From Curvularia sp. ZM96 (lineage: Eukaryota; Ascomycota; Dothideomycetes; Pleosporales; Pleosporaceae): DNA of 64,000 bases. Position numbers and translations under genes: made by a program. The DNA lies in contig JAJGBQ010000004.1 of assembly GCA_022457065.1 (NCBI GenBank), positions 2,294,001 to 2,358,000 on the forward strand, in the 5' to 3' direction. The notes under the pieces are model-generated. The model was given only the letters and a program-made list of their open reading frames with translations, did not search any database and was not told the origin of the DNA. Of this stretch, positions 22,586 to 34,409 are shown in pieces (the first letter of the stretch is position 1; the number at the start of each line of letters is the position of its first letter).

Positions 22586-24766
22586 TTCGCAGGTGGGGTT
22601 TGATTCGCTGGATTGTTTGCGGACCAAACTTGATCTCTCAAAACTACTTCGAAAACAAAGTGAGATGTAAATATCCATGTTTGGCTGATTTGCATGTGTC
22701 TTTTTGAATTATCTGGAAAGAAATCACATATTGCATAATTCCCAATATCTTCGAAAACTCTTCCAGAATATAAAAATGATGGGATTCGTCTTTGGGGGTC
22801 GACATAACCAAGGGAAGGGTACGAAGGATTCGGGGCGTGAGGCGCAGGGAGAATAGCGGCCCGCTCATGCATCCAACCCCTGCTGCAGGTGTCGAATCAT
22901 GGTTAGGGTGGCTGCGATATCAACGTCATTTGTTTCACTCGGTGTGTTGCTGTAAGCTGACGCAGTGGTAGTAGGCGGATTGCTCATGACTTCTACATGG
23001 AGTAAAAAGAGAGAGCAAGCGAGTGGAGGTATTAATGGGGCGTATAGTAAGCGACTATTGCGGAATGGGGAATGAAGGCTTCGTTATATACATTCAGGAT
23101 TGTAGGGAAGATTATGGTGGGTTGTTGCGAGAAAGAAAGAGTAGAGGAGAAATGATGGCGCTGAAGAATTAATGCTCAGCCTGGGGGTGAATGACGAAGG
23201 CTTGACTTGTTCTCTTCGAGGTTTTGTTGTATTGAGATATGATATAGACAGGGTCGCTGGCGACAGCCGCTTCTCTAGAAGGATAAATTCCACTAGTAAT
23301 GCCAATTAATGAGTTAAACGCTTTGCTTTCTGATAGGTAATACATTGCGCAGACTGCGTTTCTAGGTTCTTACATAGGTAGGTCTGACAGCCACCCCCAC
23401 ACACGCTTGTGAATTCGATAGGCTGATGCAAAGGCGGACCATCGGATGCGTATGCCACCTTGCTACTTGACATGATCATGGTAAGAGGGGAGTCTGATGC
23501 ACAAGCTTCCTATGATGCGTGATCGGGACAAGGTGCCTTTCACGAAGATTCAATTTCTACTTCGATGCCATGTGCATAAGTTGGAGCACATTTGCACCCA
23601 TGAAGATGATTGCGCTGCATACTAGTGTATGTGAGTCTATCTTGATTTCCCAGTGGAATGCAGTCGAAGTTACAATAATGAGTTGTTCGGCAAGTAAAAA
23701 GTGGGAACTTGCATGCTTCCCTTAGCCTCCGTCTCTTTCCTAGCGAAGTAAGAAATACGAGAGTGACAGTGAATGTCGTGTTGGTGCTTTTTGTCATGGC
23801 TGGGGCAAGACGATCTGTTTGAGTGTCCGCCTAGATTCTAGGATCTGTATGGAGAGTGTGCCCAAGTCTGGGATAGAGCATACGTCTAGCTTCTCTCGAA
23901 ATGACAAGAGATGCGACTGACAGATTACGTATAAAGCTTGCAACCGTGCCCTGACTAATGCATTCAGATGCAAAAGGAGCTCGAAAAAGGCAACAAGTGG
24001 CGTCTTACAACCAACACCTTGTCGTGGCTTGGATCCACTTTTACGCGTAACGAGTGAAGGATTTTGTGAGGACAAACGCAGTCAGCGGACTCTCGCATAG
24101 TTCTGAACTTGCCTAGAGTGTGTGTATGCAAAAGTTCATGCGAGTTTCTGTCCGTGCGATTACTGCTGGGGCTTGATCTAGTATTCGGGTCGATGCTGCG
24201 AGTCTTAGAGGCGTGCAGACAAGATGGAACGCAAGATGTATTTTCTAATGCAGTAAATGTGTTTGAGATCATACATTTGAAGATATGAGTGACCATTGAC
24301 CGAAGTAACGACGAACTCCGAGCCGCGGCCTTCCCTTCCAAATACACTAGTATCATACTTCCATAGTCTTGGAGTTGGCTACGTTGGCGCCCAGATGATA
24401 CATCTCTGTTATTCTGTGGTATGGTCATATATGAGATCATCTAACTGTACATAGTCTTTTCAATGCTGATATCAGCTTAGCTTCGCTGAAATTTTCGAGA
24501 TCATCTGCTGTAGCTTAAGCCAACGTCAAGTAGGGATGACTGCGCCACCAACTATTCACAACCAAACCCCAGAGACTCCACTCACGTTGGTGGAATCGTT
24601 TCCAATAACGAGGTATATCAAAAGAGTAAGCAGGGCACCGAGAAAACGACCACATAAAGCGAGCACGTTTCGCCCATATCTTCAGAACTTCCTCATCCAA
24701 ACACCTCACCTCACCTTCATCGTTATCCCATCAATCGATTCACTAATCCCAAATCAAACTGCCAAA
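22586..24766. other. largely gene-free stretch of about 2.2 kb
   Basis: No confident gene. It holds the 40-codon candidate listed separately (22865-22987) and, near its right end, a TATATCA element (24614-24620) about 150 bp upstream of the small secreted-protein gene that could be its TATA box. Short ORFs elsewhere show no domains. Confidence 0.4.
22865..22987 (-). CDS. candidate 40-aa small ORF
   Basis: An ATG at 22987 opens a 40-codon frame that begins MSNPPTTTASAYSN, ends IRHLQQGLDA and stops at 22865. The composition is protein-like (a Thr/Ser-rich start, then an amphipathic C-terminal helix). A TAG|AAG 3'-splice-like site lies just upstream, so it may be the last exon of a longer gene. 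No family recognised. This is a weak candidate. Confidence 0.25.
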   Translation of the reverse strand: MSNPPTTTASAYSNTPSETNDVDIAATLTMIRHLQQGLDA

Positions 24767-25223
24767 ATGCAATTCGCCACTCTCACCGCCCTCTTCGCCA
24801 CTATCTTAGCCGTCAATGCCACTCCTATCGAGCAGGATGCCAACAAGCGCCAGGACGGCGGCGTCCCTCGCGTTTACGCCCGCTTCTTCAACGACGGCGG
24901 CTGCGGACCTTCGCCATACGCCGAAGACACTGTCTTCATTCAGTCTGAGACTGTTGGACTAGCTGGGTGCCAGAACTTGGACGTTGGGCCATTCGCCAGC
25001 ACACTCTTTGACACCAACAACTTTAGCAGGACTGGTGAGTGATTTGGCAGTGATGTGGAGCAAATTGGTTGGCCACTAGGATGCTGACTGAGACATAGTC
25101 CGTTTCTTCAACTTGCCCTGCTCACAGCTCACCTCTACTACTAGCGGAAACTGGATCGAGATCAAGCCGGGCCAGGCTCCTGGATGCCAGAACTTGGCTA
25201 TTCGCTCTTGGATCACTGTGTAA
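24767..25223 (+). CDS. small secreted cysteine-containing protein (effector-like)
   Basis: Two exons (24767-25034 and 25099-25223) around a 64-bp GTGAGT...TAG intron, 130 aa. It begins with a signal peptide (MQFATLTALFATILAVNA), then a short pro-like segment ending in a KR pair (ANKRQD), a Kex2-type site. The mature part has four cysteines in NDGGCGPSPY, GCQNLDVGP, LPCSQL and GCQNLAI. The CQNL word appears twice, suggesting two related halves. Size, secretion signal and dibasic site fit the small secreted proteins that plant-associated fungi release, but no activity can be read from the sequence. An alternative third exon using a GTGTAA donor at the ITV end and an AAAG|GTGAAC acceptor would extend the C-terminus and add cysteines. 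Confidence 0.72.
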
Positions 25224-25715
25224 GTTGCTAGCAGCATTTTCGGGCGCTCTGAGCTCCGAAAAGAGGACGTACTTGGATGAGTGTGCGGTTAAATTGTTGT
25301 GAGTGGAATGTGAAAGGTGAACTGTGGCGGTGATGGCAAAGCCGGGTCCAACACTCCGGCTAGTCCATCGTGGGTGTTATTTTCCTATTTTTGTAGTTAC
25401 TCATTGAAACAATACTAGAGATTCCAGGGAGGCCCCCATCTCCCAGCCTTTCCGAATATGTTTCTTGAAGCACAGTATCGTGATGTGATGTTTGCATGAT
25501 CGTCCGTTAGTGACTGCAGCGTGAAACGATGGGAACAAAGGCGACCTTTTGAGGAGATTGAGTTGGATTCCAGAGCCAGCCAGATATGCAACAGATAAAT
25601 TCTGTCCTCAGCGGCGAGAGCTCGTAGACAGCATCTGATGACGTGGTGACATAGGTAGAATGCGGGGCGCTATATATATATACAAATATATTCCGAGGGA
25701 ATCTATCCCACAAGT
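25224..25715. other. convergent 3' flank with a TA run
   Basis: Lies between the 3' ends of the small secreted-protein gene (plus) and YIH1 (minus), so it holds both 3' UTRs and polyadenylation regions. A (TA)6 run sits at 25671-25682. No gene seen. Confidence 0.45.
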
Positions 25716-26576
25716 CTACTTCTTGCCTTTCTTCTTCGCATCTCCTTCTTTCCCATCTTTTGCGAAGCCCCCCAGAATCAAAGCTTCTCTTGCAGCAGTG
25801 TTGATAATGCGGAATCGATCTGGGCCAAGTAAAATCCCGCCATACCATCTTGTGACAACAACCATGACGTTCCACACATCCATAAGCTGCATCAGATGTA
25901 ACATGCGTGAGCCAGCAGCAGTCTCGCCATCGTCATCACAGTCCTGATAGCTTGTGTCGTTGGGGCCCTTGATGCGCCACGCAGTCATGTTATGAGTTGC
26001 GCGAGCAGCTTTTTTGTCTGTTGCAAGGAGATGTGCGACATATTGTCTGGCTTGTGCCGGGGACGACACGGGTGCTACGCGGGCTAGGAACACCGACTTC
26101 TTCTCGGTAAGAGCAGGCGCAATGATCCATGGTGGCTCAGGTCCAAGATCGATTGTTTGGTCAGGCGGATCACGTGAGACTTGCTCCTCTTCTGCATGCG
26201 CATTTTCGTGGTGGTCATGCAACTGAATATCTCCATGCGCTTCTGCTTGCTCCAAGGCTTCTCTTGCCTCCTCAAGCAGGTCGTAGATACACGCTTCCCC
26301 GGGCCGATACACTCTTGCGAGGACGTCCCGCACCACCTCGACCGCCCGGCTGCCCATGCCCTTGGGCACATCCTGTCCGACGGTTTGCGTGCCCAACACC
26401 GATGGAGGAGCATCTGGATAGTCTGTCGGGAACTCTATGCGGAGGGTGATTGAGGGCAGTGAGGGCAACCGTAAACCGTAAAGCCTTGCATGTTCATCAA
26501 TGGGTGAAAGAGTACCTTCGTCAAAGATGGCATTAAGGGAGGTCACCTCATCTTCGATGGCGTCGTTTGCGGACAT
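25716..26576 (-). CDS. YIH1: Yih1/IMPACT homologue (RWD + UPF0029)
   Basis: Single exon, 286 aa, ATG at 26576. The N-terminal RWD domain (~1-115) has DEVTSLNAIF and the LRIEFPTDYPDAPPSV signature. The C-terminal UPF0029/IMPACT domain (~165-265) shows KSVFLARVAPVSS, AHLLATDKKAARATHNMTAWR, a DDDGETAAGSRML segment and VVVTRWYGGILLGPDRFR, all diagnostic. Yih1 binds Gcn1 and restrains activation of the eIF2alpha kinase Gcn2, so it tunes general amino-acid control. The C-terminus is a short Lys-rich tail. It is divergently transcribed from the CID-domain gene with only 177 bp between start codons, so the two share a promoter. Confidence 0.95.
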   Translation of the reverse strand: MSANDAIEDEVTSLNAIFDEGTLSPIDEHARLYGLRLPSLPSITLRIEFPTDYPDAPPSVLGTQTVGQDVPKGMGSRAVEVVRDVLARVYRPGEACIYDLLEEAREALEQAEAHGDIQLHDHHENAHAEEEQVSRDPPDQTIDLGPEPPWIIAPALTEKKSVFLARVAPVSSPAQARQYVAHLLATDKKAARATHNMTAWRIKGPNDTSYQDCDDDGETAAGSRMLHLMQLMDVWNVMVVVTRWYGGILLGPDRFRIINTAAREALILGGFAKDGKEGDAKKKGKK

Positions 26577-26753
26577 GGCTGTGGTTTGCTGTGAGCCACG
26601 TGGTGGGGGTGGGACAAGAGCCGCCGGCGCGCTAGTTTAGCGCCAGTTGCAGCAAACCGTCGCGGTAGGTATATCACTGTCGCGTTCGACTCCTCCTTGT
26701 TTCCTCCACCACCGCTTCTCGATCGAACCTCTGCCGCATTGCCGTTGCCTACT
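26577..26753. promoter_or_regulatory. compact divergent promoter (YIH1 / CID gene)
   Basis: Only 177 bp separate the two start codons, so both promoters and both 5' leaders are packed here. No TATA box is evident. The region is moderately GC-rich. Confidence 0.5.
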
Positions 26754-28609
26754 ATGGCAACCAGCCATGCCGCAAAGCTTGCGACAACCGTCGTGACGAT
26801 CGCGCAGCTAAAGTTTAAGCAGGCCATCAAGAACCCCGATAACGAAGACCGTCTCCCACCCGTGTCAGTGGAGGTCAGCGCGCAACTCTTCAGCAGCATA
26901 GATGCTGTTCTTCAACAGAACACTTCCGCGAACGTTCAGGTATCTTATTTTGAATCTACTGATCACATGTATCTAAGTGCAGACTGATTCACCTGCCGTA
27001 GAAATGCACAGAATGGATTATGAGGCATATAGCTCCCTCCAAAGCCCGCATCGCGCTTCTCGGAGACTATCTCACAGCTGTCTCCAAGTCCATTGTCGTA
27101 GACCAGAGCGCCCCAGAAGGAGCAGGAAAGGCACTCCGAAACCGCATGGACCTTTTGCGGATCGTCAGCGATGTCCTTCATGCTGACAAAGCCCATCCTC
27201 ATAACAGAATGAAGCGCGGTATATTTCGCGACGTGTGTGGCAGCTTCGTTGCTCAGCTGGTCGAACAGGCCGCTGCACTCATGACCGAGAAGGGCACGCA
27301 ACTGGAGAACGACTTAGTGGCCCTAATTAATTGCTGGGCGCTTAACCAGCTTGCTAGTCCAGATTGCCTGAAACTATGCAGAGAGAAGGCAGACAACGCG
27401 CTACTTGTAGCACAAGGCGGAACGCCGGTTCGAGAACGCAACTACCTTTTGCCCGAGTATCACGGCGACAAGACGGCCCCATGGTACGATCTTCCCGCCT
27501 CGTACATGCTTGAACCTATGATCAAGCTCAGAGACCCGAGGAAGGATTCGATCGACCCTCGAGAAATCAAGATTCAGAAGTTCGACAAGAAGCCAGTCTC
27601 TCCACATGTCCGCAATCTACTCGACGATTTCTTTGACAACATCGATCTCAAATATAGACCAACTGGTGACAATCCGACTGGCGAGACCGCGAAATACAAG
27701 TTGTCTCTAGATCCGTTGGGCCAGATAGTCAAGCAGAATAAAGAGACTGGCGAGACGGCAACAGTTGCGAACGGATACGGATGGTCGATGAAGTTCTGTC
27801 AAGATCTGCGAAAGTACGGTGTTCCAGAAAACATCAAGATCGCGCGCGAAAACATCATGCATGCCGAGAAGGATGCACCACACCATCGTCGGTCGTCTTC
27901 AATAGATGCGGATTACAGACGCGGCGGGCGACGGCATACTAGTAGCAGCCGTAGCGTCAGCCGCCATAGATCAGCGTCGACATATGACAGCTATCGATCC
28001 CGTTCACCATCTCGTGGTATTACACAGGACCGCCATCACGTTTCCTCCAACCCAATGCGTAGAGGCTCCAGTGACTATGGTCGGCAACACGAGAGTCGGG
28101 GCCCCGACCAGTCTCGACAACCGCCGAGACCGCATCATAGGGATGAGTCTCAGCATGGATCGCAGCGGGGTAGACCAGGCGGTCAAAACAGGAGTGCTCA
28201 TGGTAGTCCAAGTAATCAACAATACCAGGGTCCGCCGACGCCACAACAGAACTATGGACAGCCGCCATTCAACGCGCCCCAACCAGGTCAGTTCCAAGGA
28301 CGGCTTCCGATGCCCTTTGGTGCTCCACCTCCCCCGCCAGAATACCAAGGAGCTGGTGCATTCATACCCCCTCCCCCGCCCAACCACACTGGTCCATGGT
28401 CTCCTCAAGCCTCAAACATGAACGCGCCACCAAATGGCCCACAGTACAGCAGTCGGTATGGCAACAACTACAACAACAATGTACCGTATAATCAGAACCA
28501 GGGCGGCTTCCAAGGTGGACGCGGTTATGGCAGCCCCCAACGTGGGGGTTACAATGCCAACAGAGGCGGCCGGAGGGGCAACGGGCGTGGCGGACGATAT
28601 CAAGGTTGA
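26754..28609 (+). CDS. CID (RPR)-domain RNA-processing protein with SR/RGG-rich tail
   Basis: Two exons (26754-26939 and 27002-28609) around a 62-bp intron, 597 aa. The splice joins SANVQ to KCTEWIMRHI, placing an all-helical CID/RPR-like domain at residues ~10-190 (WIMRHIAPSKARIALLGDYL; MDLLRIVSDVLHADK; VALINCWALNQLAS). After a conserved middle region (residues ~195-290) the chain becomes low-complexity: RS-rich (SSSRSVSRHRS), then Pro/Gln-rich, then an RGG-like end (GGRRGNGRGGRYQG). CID proteins bind the phosphorylated Pol II CTD, and relatives such as CHERP and SCAF link it to splicing or termination. The exact orthologue is not clear; a CHERP-like assignment is the best fit. Confidence 0.78.
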
Positions 28610-29345
28610 GCTATGCTGCTTGGGATTGTTTATGTTCAAGCTGTTGCAGTCGTCACTCGGTGGTTCCGTGTACGGACCCTATTATGGCACAACAACTCAA
28701 CGTTCACCACAGCGCGTTGCTTCAGTAAGCTTAAAAAAATGCGTAGCTGAAGGACTAGGCAGGCCAGTACTGAGTCGATGTGCCTGGAGAGCCAAGTTCG
28801 GGTACTTTTACATTGATGATGGAAGCTATGCTGAGCTTTGTTTGAGTATGCGGGCATTTTCGGATTGCATTCAGTGTGTATGATAATGTTCTGAACGAGC
28901 TTTGTATAAGGCAATAATTGGTCTCTTGAAAGACCCGAGTCTCAATTGAATCAACCGTCTTAAATCCATTCAATTTGCAGCCTGTGAGAAATCACCTCTA
29001 ATTTAAGGCCACGGTTCGCAAACACATGCTGCAGACACGTGCTGCAGAGTTTGTGCCTGTGTTCAGAAACCCAGTGAGACTTCGAAACATGTATTGGTAT
29101 AGTCCAGTTCACTCTTTCTTGGTGTTGGACCGTTTGTTGGGGTGCATCTCACCAGTAAGGCGGACATCATTAGTCGGGCACGTAATCACGCGCCAACGCG
29201 TTCGCGTGGATCGCGACACGGCCCAGATAGTCCCGCAGCCACCACCTTCACCACCCAGTCGACACCCCTACCATCCTCCAGACACCCTCTCATTCGCGAT
29301 GGACACAGGCTACATGGCATTAATCGTAAGCCGCCGTTGCGTGTG
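28610..29345. other. intergenic stretch, no gene seen
   Basis: 3' flank of the CID gene and promoter/5' leader of the chromodomain gene, both on the plus strand. The frame upstream of the chromodomain ATG stays open back to ~29142 without an ATG. Nothing else recognised. Confidence 0.4.
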
Positions 29346-32300
29346 ATGGCGCAATTCAAAAGAAAACGGAATCCGATAAGAACGAAGCCAAACAAGCGAC
29401 CCAAATACGTTGATTCCAGCGCAAGCGAGCCGAGCGACGAAGAGTCTAAGCTTTGGGCAGCCGACTGTATCCTCGAGGAGCGTTTTGTACGGGGTGTTAA
29501 AAAATACCACATTAAATGGAAAGGCACAGACCCAAGCACTGGAAAAGAGTGGCCAACTACCTGGGAGCCTGAGGAGAACGCAAACGAGGAACTGGTGGCG
29601 CATTGGGAACAAGAAAAAGCGCAGAGATTGGAGCATAGTATCAGAGAACGTTCAGAACAACGGACGGAGCGTCAGGCGTCAAGGCGCGTTCGCAATTCAC
29701 GGGTAATTGAGAGTAGTCCAGAGCCGGCCGACCGCTCTTCTTCTGCTTCGGCGCCATCTACACCCGTCCACAGTAGGGCTATCTCAGAAAATATCTCTAG
29801 TACTGCAGCTTCGTGTATTGGCTTTGGAACGACCTCTAGACGGGCCTCGCCTTATATACGCATACGCCAACGTGGTCGTAGTCTTGAGCGAAACGAGTTT
29901 GAGGTTGTCTCTCAGATATCTTCGTCACAACCTATTTCTACGCAGACGCATGGTCAGGACACTGATCTCGACAGCTCACAACTCTTTGCTGCAACGCGAC
30001 CCTATTCATCCGGTATCATCCCTGATTCGCAGAGTTCTACGGGTGAAGCGAGTTTCATACCCCCTACACAACACACAGAAGATATCAGCCAGCCGAGTAC
30101 TGGTTCTACTAATCTGCCAAGGGAAGAGGAAAAGGAAGATCTTGCAGACGACTCGGTACGTTCAGATGATCACATGTGGAAAGAAAATCATTTTGCTAAT
30201 CAATGTGTGCAGGGTCTTCTCGAAATTATTCAAGGAGCGGCTTTGGTCATTTCACTCACGAGATCGATTCCAGAGACTATACCAGACACAACTGCCACGG
30301 ATTCGCAGAGCCAGCATCGCAGAGCTGAAGTTCCGGGGGCGCTTGAACTTGTGCAAAGTCTCTCACAAACCGCTGCATTCCAGGACAGAGATCAAGAGCA
30401 AGCTCTCCTGACGATCGAGGATTCCGAGGAAGCTGCAGTGCAGCTGACAGTTGAGTCTGAGTCTCGAGCAGGCGGGTCACATTCCGTAGAACAGAGTGTT
30501 TTGAGCGCTAGTGTACTGCGACAGCCTCAGGAACAAGTTTCTCAGATACAAGCACTAGCCGAGACTGAAGAGAGCGGCTCACTGGAATTTGTCAATATAG
30601 ACGAAATCCATCTTCCACTAAGAGACCCGTCCACGGTTCTTGGTAACAGTCCAATCTCCCGGACTGGTATATGTGACGTAGACCGCAGTGCTCCACAGAT
30701 TGCTGTTGTCGACCTTGGCGAAGCTGCGCAGCCTCTAGCATCGCAGCAACTCGGCATTCGTGTCAGCCAGCCAAGTCAACTCGATAAATCAGTACTGGAG
30801 GACGATCAATTCCCATTCCACTCTCAATTTCCTATTCGCGATTCCCAACAAGAGCCGCAATCATCAAGACCAATTCCTGAGCAGGATCACCGCGTAAACA
30901 GTTCGCAGCATCCTGCAGTTGCTAGTGCGACACTAGCGACTCAAAACGGGCAAGCGCTCACTGGACTAGTTGCTCCAAACAGGGCTGCCTCGGATTCGTC
31001 TTACGATCCAACACACCAATCAGTCACTTTACCAGAGCACAATCAGCCTCAAGACAATAACTCTCCTGAGGAATTGCCGGTACCGAAGTCTGTTCGCGGT
31101 TCGTCGCCGGTGTCAAGAGAACACTACCAATCCTTTCATTCCCTAGACGAGCCTGAGCAGCACGCGCAGGTCGTACCTTTGGAAGCTGTTCTGAGCACCC
31201 AGGAGGAAACAGCTGACAGCATACGAACAACTATTGAAAAAGACTACACCGAATATAGAGCAAGCCCGGAATCGCGCCACGACTCCTCACAGGAGACACC
31301 TGAACGGTCATCAAGGACCATATCTCACAATTCATCCCCAGTCCCGCATCCGCCAAGCTACTCACTCAGAACGCAAGAGTCAAAGCTCCCTTCAAGACCC
31401 TGTACACCTGTTTCGATATTGTCTGCATCCAACATGGCCAGTGAAAGTACCGCAGACATTGTCAAGCGACAGATGGAAGAGGCCTTAGCTAAGCATAGGG
31501 CCGAGAACCCCTTCACTCCAAGAAAGCGGACCGTTAGATCATCTGCCACGCCATCTGCCACAGCAGCAGAGGGCCCTGCTGCTTCCGCTGCGGCGAGTAG
31601 ACTGTCGAGGACAGCTGAGCAAGAAGGTACACGATCTCCCTCGGCTGTACCAGACCGTTCTCCGGCTGTGCAAGTACCCACTTCACTAAGGACAGTTGCA
31701 TATGCTCCTCGAGCGGCATCTCCGCAAGACGAGACTATGGTATCACTGTCCGGTGTCCATTCCGAGCCCGTTGTAGCCGAAGAAGCTGGGTCCATAGCGC
31801 CCGAGGTACACCCGCCTGCTGGCTCTGACGACATGGACGTTAGTGATGCGGATGATGAAGACAGCGACAGTCTCCTCAACGATGACTTGCAATTGGCAGA
31901 GCAAGAGTTCATCGTACCTCTGTTCATTCAAGACCGACAAAGTGACATGTACAATCAGCACATTGCACTCAAGAAGGACATTTTGGAGCAATTCCTCAAG
32001 GATCCGCACAGCGTAAAGCCAATCTCACAAGTCGAAGAGATTCTATCATATCTCCGCGCAATAGAGACACACATCGACTTGGTTTTTGCTGAAGCTGAAT
32101 CAGACATCTTAAATGATGACATGTCAATGACCCAGTCCGCACACGCCGCCCAGTTCGGTATTGATAATTCGACGAAGTTCAGATTTCTACACAAGTTGTT
32201 CAGCGATATACGGGGTTCCGACGCCCAGAAGCATGTCTTATTGGTTACAGAGAAGAATGATGATGCACTCTTCAAGATCCTCGAGACTTTTTGCAAAGCA

Positions 32301-33808
32301 AAGAACATCAACTATAAAATGCCGACCAGAGGTAGCCAGACGGATTCAACAGAAGCCGAAGGGAATTTGCAAGTCACCATCATTCCAAACAATGCGTCCC
32401 CTATCATACGTCCTGCCGATCTCATCATTTGCCTTGACGGCTTTCAGGAAGCGACACAGATCCGCAAACAGAACTGGGCAAAGTCTCCCGAGCGTCAGGT
32501 TGTACCTGTGATTCATCTTGTCATTCCCAGGACTGTTGGGCACATCGAGCGTTATATCTCCCCGAGCCTGGATCCAGTAGAGCGCATGCATACCATCTTA
32601 GCAAGTCTAGCACATGTTCGCCCAGATATTGGTAAGGCTATTGATGAAGATACACCACGAGACACTGTTTGTGCGTCTTTGGTCGCTGAATGGATCATGG
32701 ACACAACGGAGGGCGCTGAGTTGAGCTGGCCGCTACCATCCATTGGCAGCATCAAGGATGTCATCGAGTATCAGACGCAAATGTCGCAGCCCTTGGCAAA
32801 CTCTCGTATGCCTGAACGTATCAAGCGGCCTTTGGCAGTAAGTAACATTGTCACAAATTATCAGGACCATCACCAATAACATGTGTTTAGGACGAAGAGG
32901 AACTTGATCCTGCCAAGCGCATGCGATTTACGCCCCAGCCACAGACGATTCAGAGCTCTACCATGGATCATGATAACGAGGTGACACGTATCAGTGATTC
33001 CATGCCTGGTTCCGTAGAATACGAATCCAACTTGCGGAAACGGCTGGCTCATTTTGAGGATATGTATCATGTCGAACGCGAAGCACGCAAAGCAGAGCAA
33101 AGACGTTTCCTCGAACACGAAGAGATGTGGGACAAGCAGCAGACTGTACACGAAAACCTTGCGCGTGAATACCGCGTCTTGTTGGGGAAACATCAGGCTG
33201 CAGAAAAAAGACTCGAGACACTGCAGAAGAACAATACCACACTTACAGAACGCCTCACAACACGCACTTCTGAGATGCGTGAACTGGAGAAGCAGCTTGA
33301 GGACCAGCGCGCAACCCATCTCCTCTCCGCCGACGAGCAAATCGTCGAGATCACTAAGCTCCGTAAAGACCTCGCCACTATGCAGCAAGAACGAGACAAA
33401 GCCATCAAAAACTCAGCTACAACGGATAACATGCTCGAATACACACGCACCGCGTACCAAGACGCGCAAAAAGCTGCTTCCACAGCCAACACGCGCATCA
33501 CCGAGCTCGAGGCTCAAGTCGCCAAACTGGCACATACTGCTTCGGGCGAAGTAGCCAAACTGAAGAGCATGCACATCGACCGCAGCTTCGAAACCCAGAA
33601 CAGGTTCATCATGTCTCTGAAAGCAGAGCTGGGTATCGTGAAAAAGGCACTGCAGAACAAGGAGGAGGAAGTAACGAGGCTGAAGAGTCAGGGCAGGCAG
33701 GGCGTAGGTACAAGGGGTACGAGCGTTACACCGCAGCCAAAGATTCGCTCCAGGGCTGGTAGTCCCAGTCTTCTTGGAGGGAGATTGGCGAACTTGAGGA
33801 ATGGATGA
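29346..33808 (+). CDS. chromodomain protein fused to HDA1-complex subunit 2/3-type domain and coiled coil
   Basis: Three exons: 29346-30155, 30213-32837 and 32891-33808, giving 1450 aa. Intron 1 (30156-30212, 57 bp) has GTACGT, a TGCTAATC branch site and GTGCAG; it is a multiple of three with no stop. Intron 2 (53 bp) is needed to reach the C-terminal coiled coil. A chromodomain lies at residues ~37-91 (VKKYHIKWKG, TTWEPEEN). About 750 Ser/Gln-rich disordered residues follow, then a class II HDAC complex subunit 2/3 domain (EFIVPLFIQDRQSDMYN; HVLLVTEKNDDALFKILETF; ADLIICLDGFQ) and a ~200-residue coiled coil. Such proteins bring the Hda1 deacetylase to chromatin. The chromodomain suggests recruitment by H3 methylation, as in the Neurospora HCHC complex containing CDP-2; equivalence to CDP-2 is inference. 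Confidence 0.85.
30156..30212 (+). other. 57-bp in-frame (3n) stopless intron
   Basis: It has a consensus donor (GTACGT), a branch site (GCTAAT) and an acceptor (GTGCAG), so it is annotated as an intron. Because it is 19 codons long with no stop, retention would add 19 residues just after the acidic EEEKEDLADDS segment without breaking the frame. Confidence 0.75.
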
Positions 33809-34409
33809 TTGGAGGAGGTTGGTGTGCACGTGGGGTCAGATGGAAGTAGATGGAGCTGATCATGATGATGATAGTAATGATGCGGGGAGGGCCTGTTACG
33901 GTGGCTATATATGAGAGTACTGATGCTATGAAGTCGGGTTTGCGCCAACTCTCGATATTCCTCCTAGTTGTTCGCGGGTTGGTCTGAAGTATTTGCGATG
34001 ACGCTGTAGTTTGGGTAGATATGGCATGGTTCATGTGCATGTTCTGTGTTTGATGACGCTCCTAGGCAGGTCAATACGTTATGCGTGATGTTCTCACGCC
34101 GTGAATATGACACTTTGTAGGCCACGAGGCTGAGACCCAGTGAATCAAGTCAAGGTTGAGAGATTCACTCTAGAACATACACAAGTACACAGTGAAGAGA
34201 AGTAAAACAGGATTAGAGAGAGAATCAAATTTGATTTCGTTAGGCTGAGCATAAAGCCCATAGCTACATAAGCATACCACGATTCATTCAATCATGAAAG
34301 TACGTGGGGGCACTTAGAGAGAGACCAAGGGTCGATCCAAAGGAAGTACACAACACAACGCAGACAGCAATTTAGTTCCAACTTTCCCACCATCCGTGAC
34401 CTTCCCCGT
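33809..34409. other. convergent 3' flank
   Basis: Lies between the convergent 3' ends of the chromodomain gene (plus) and the ENA-type ATPase (minus). It holds their 3' UTRs; no gene seen. Confidence 0.45.
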
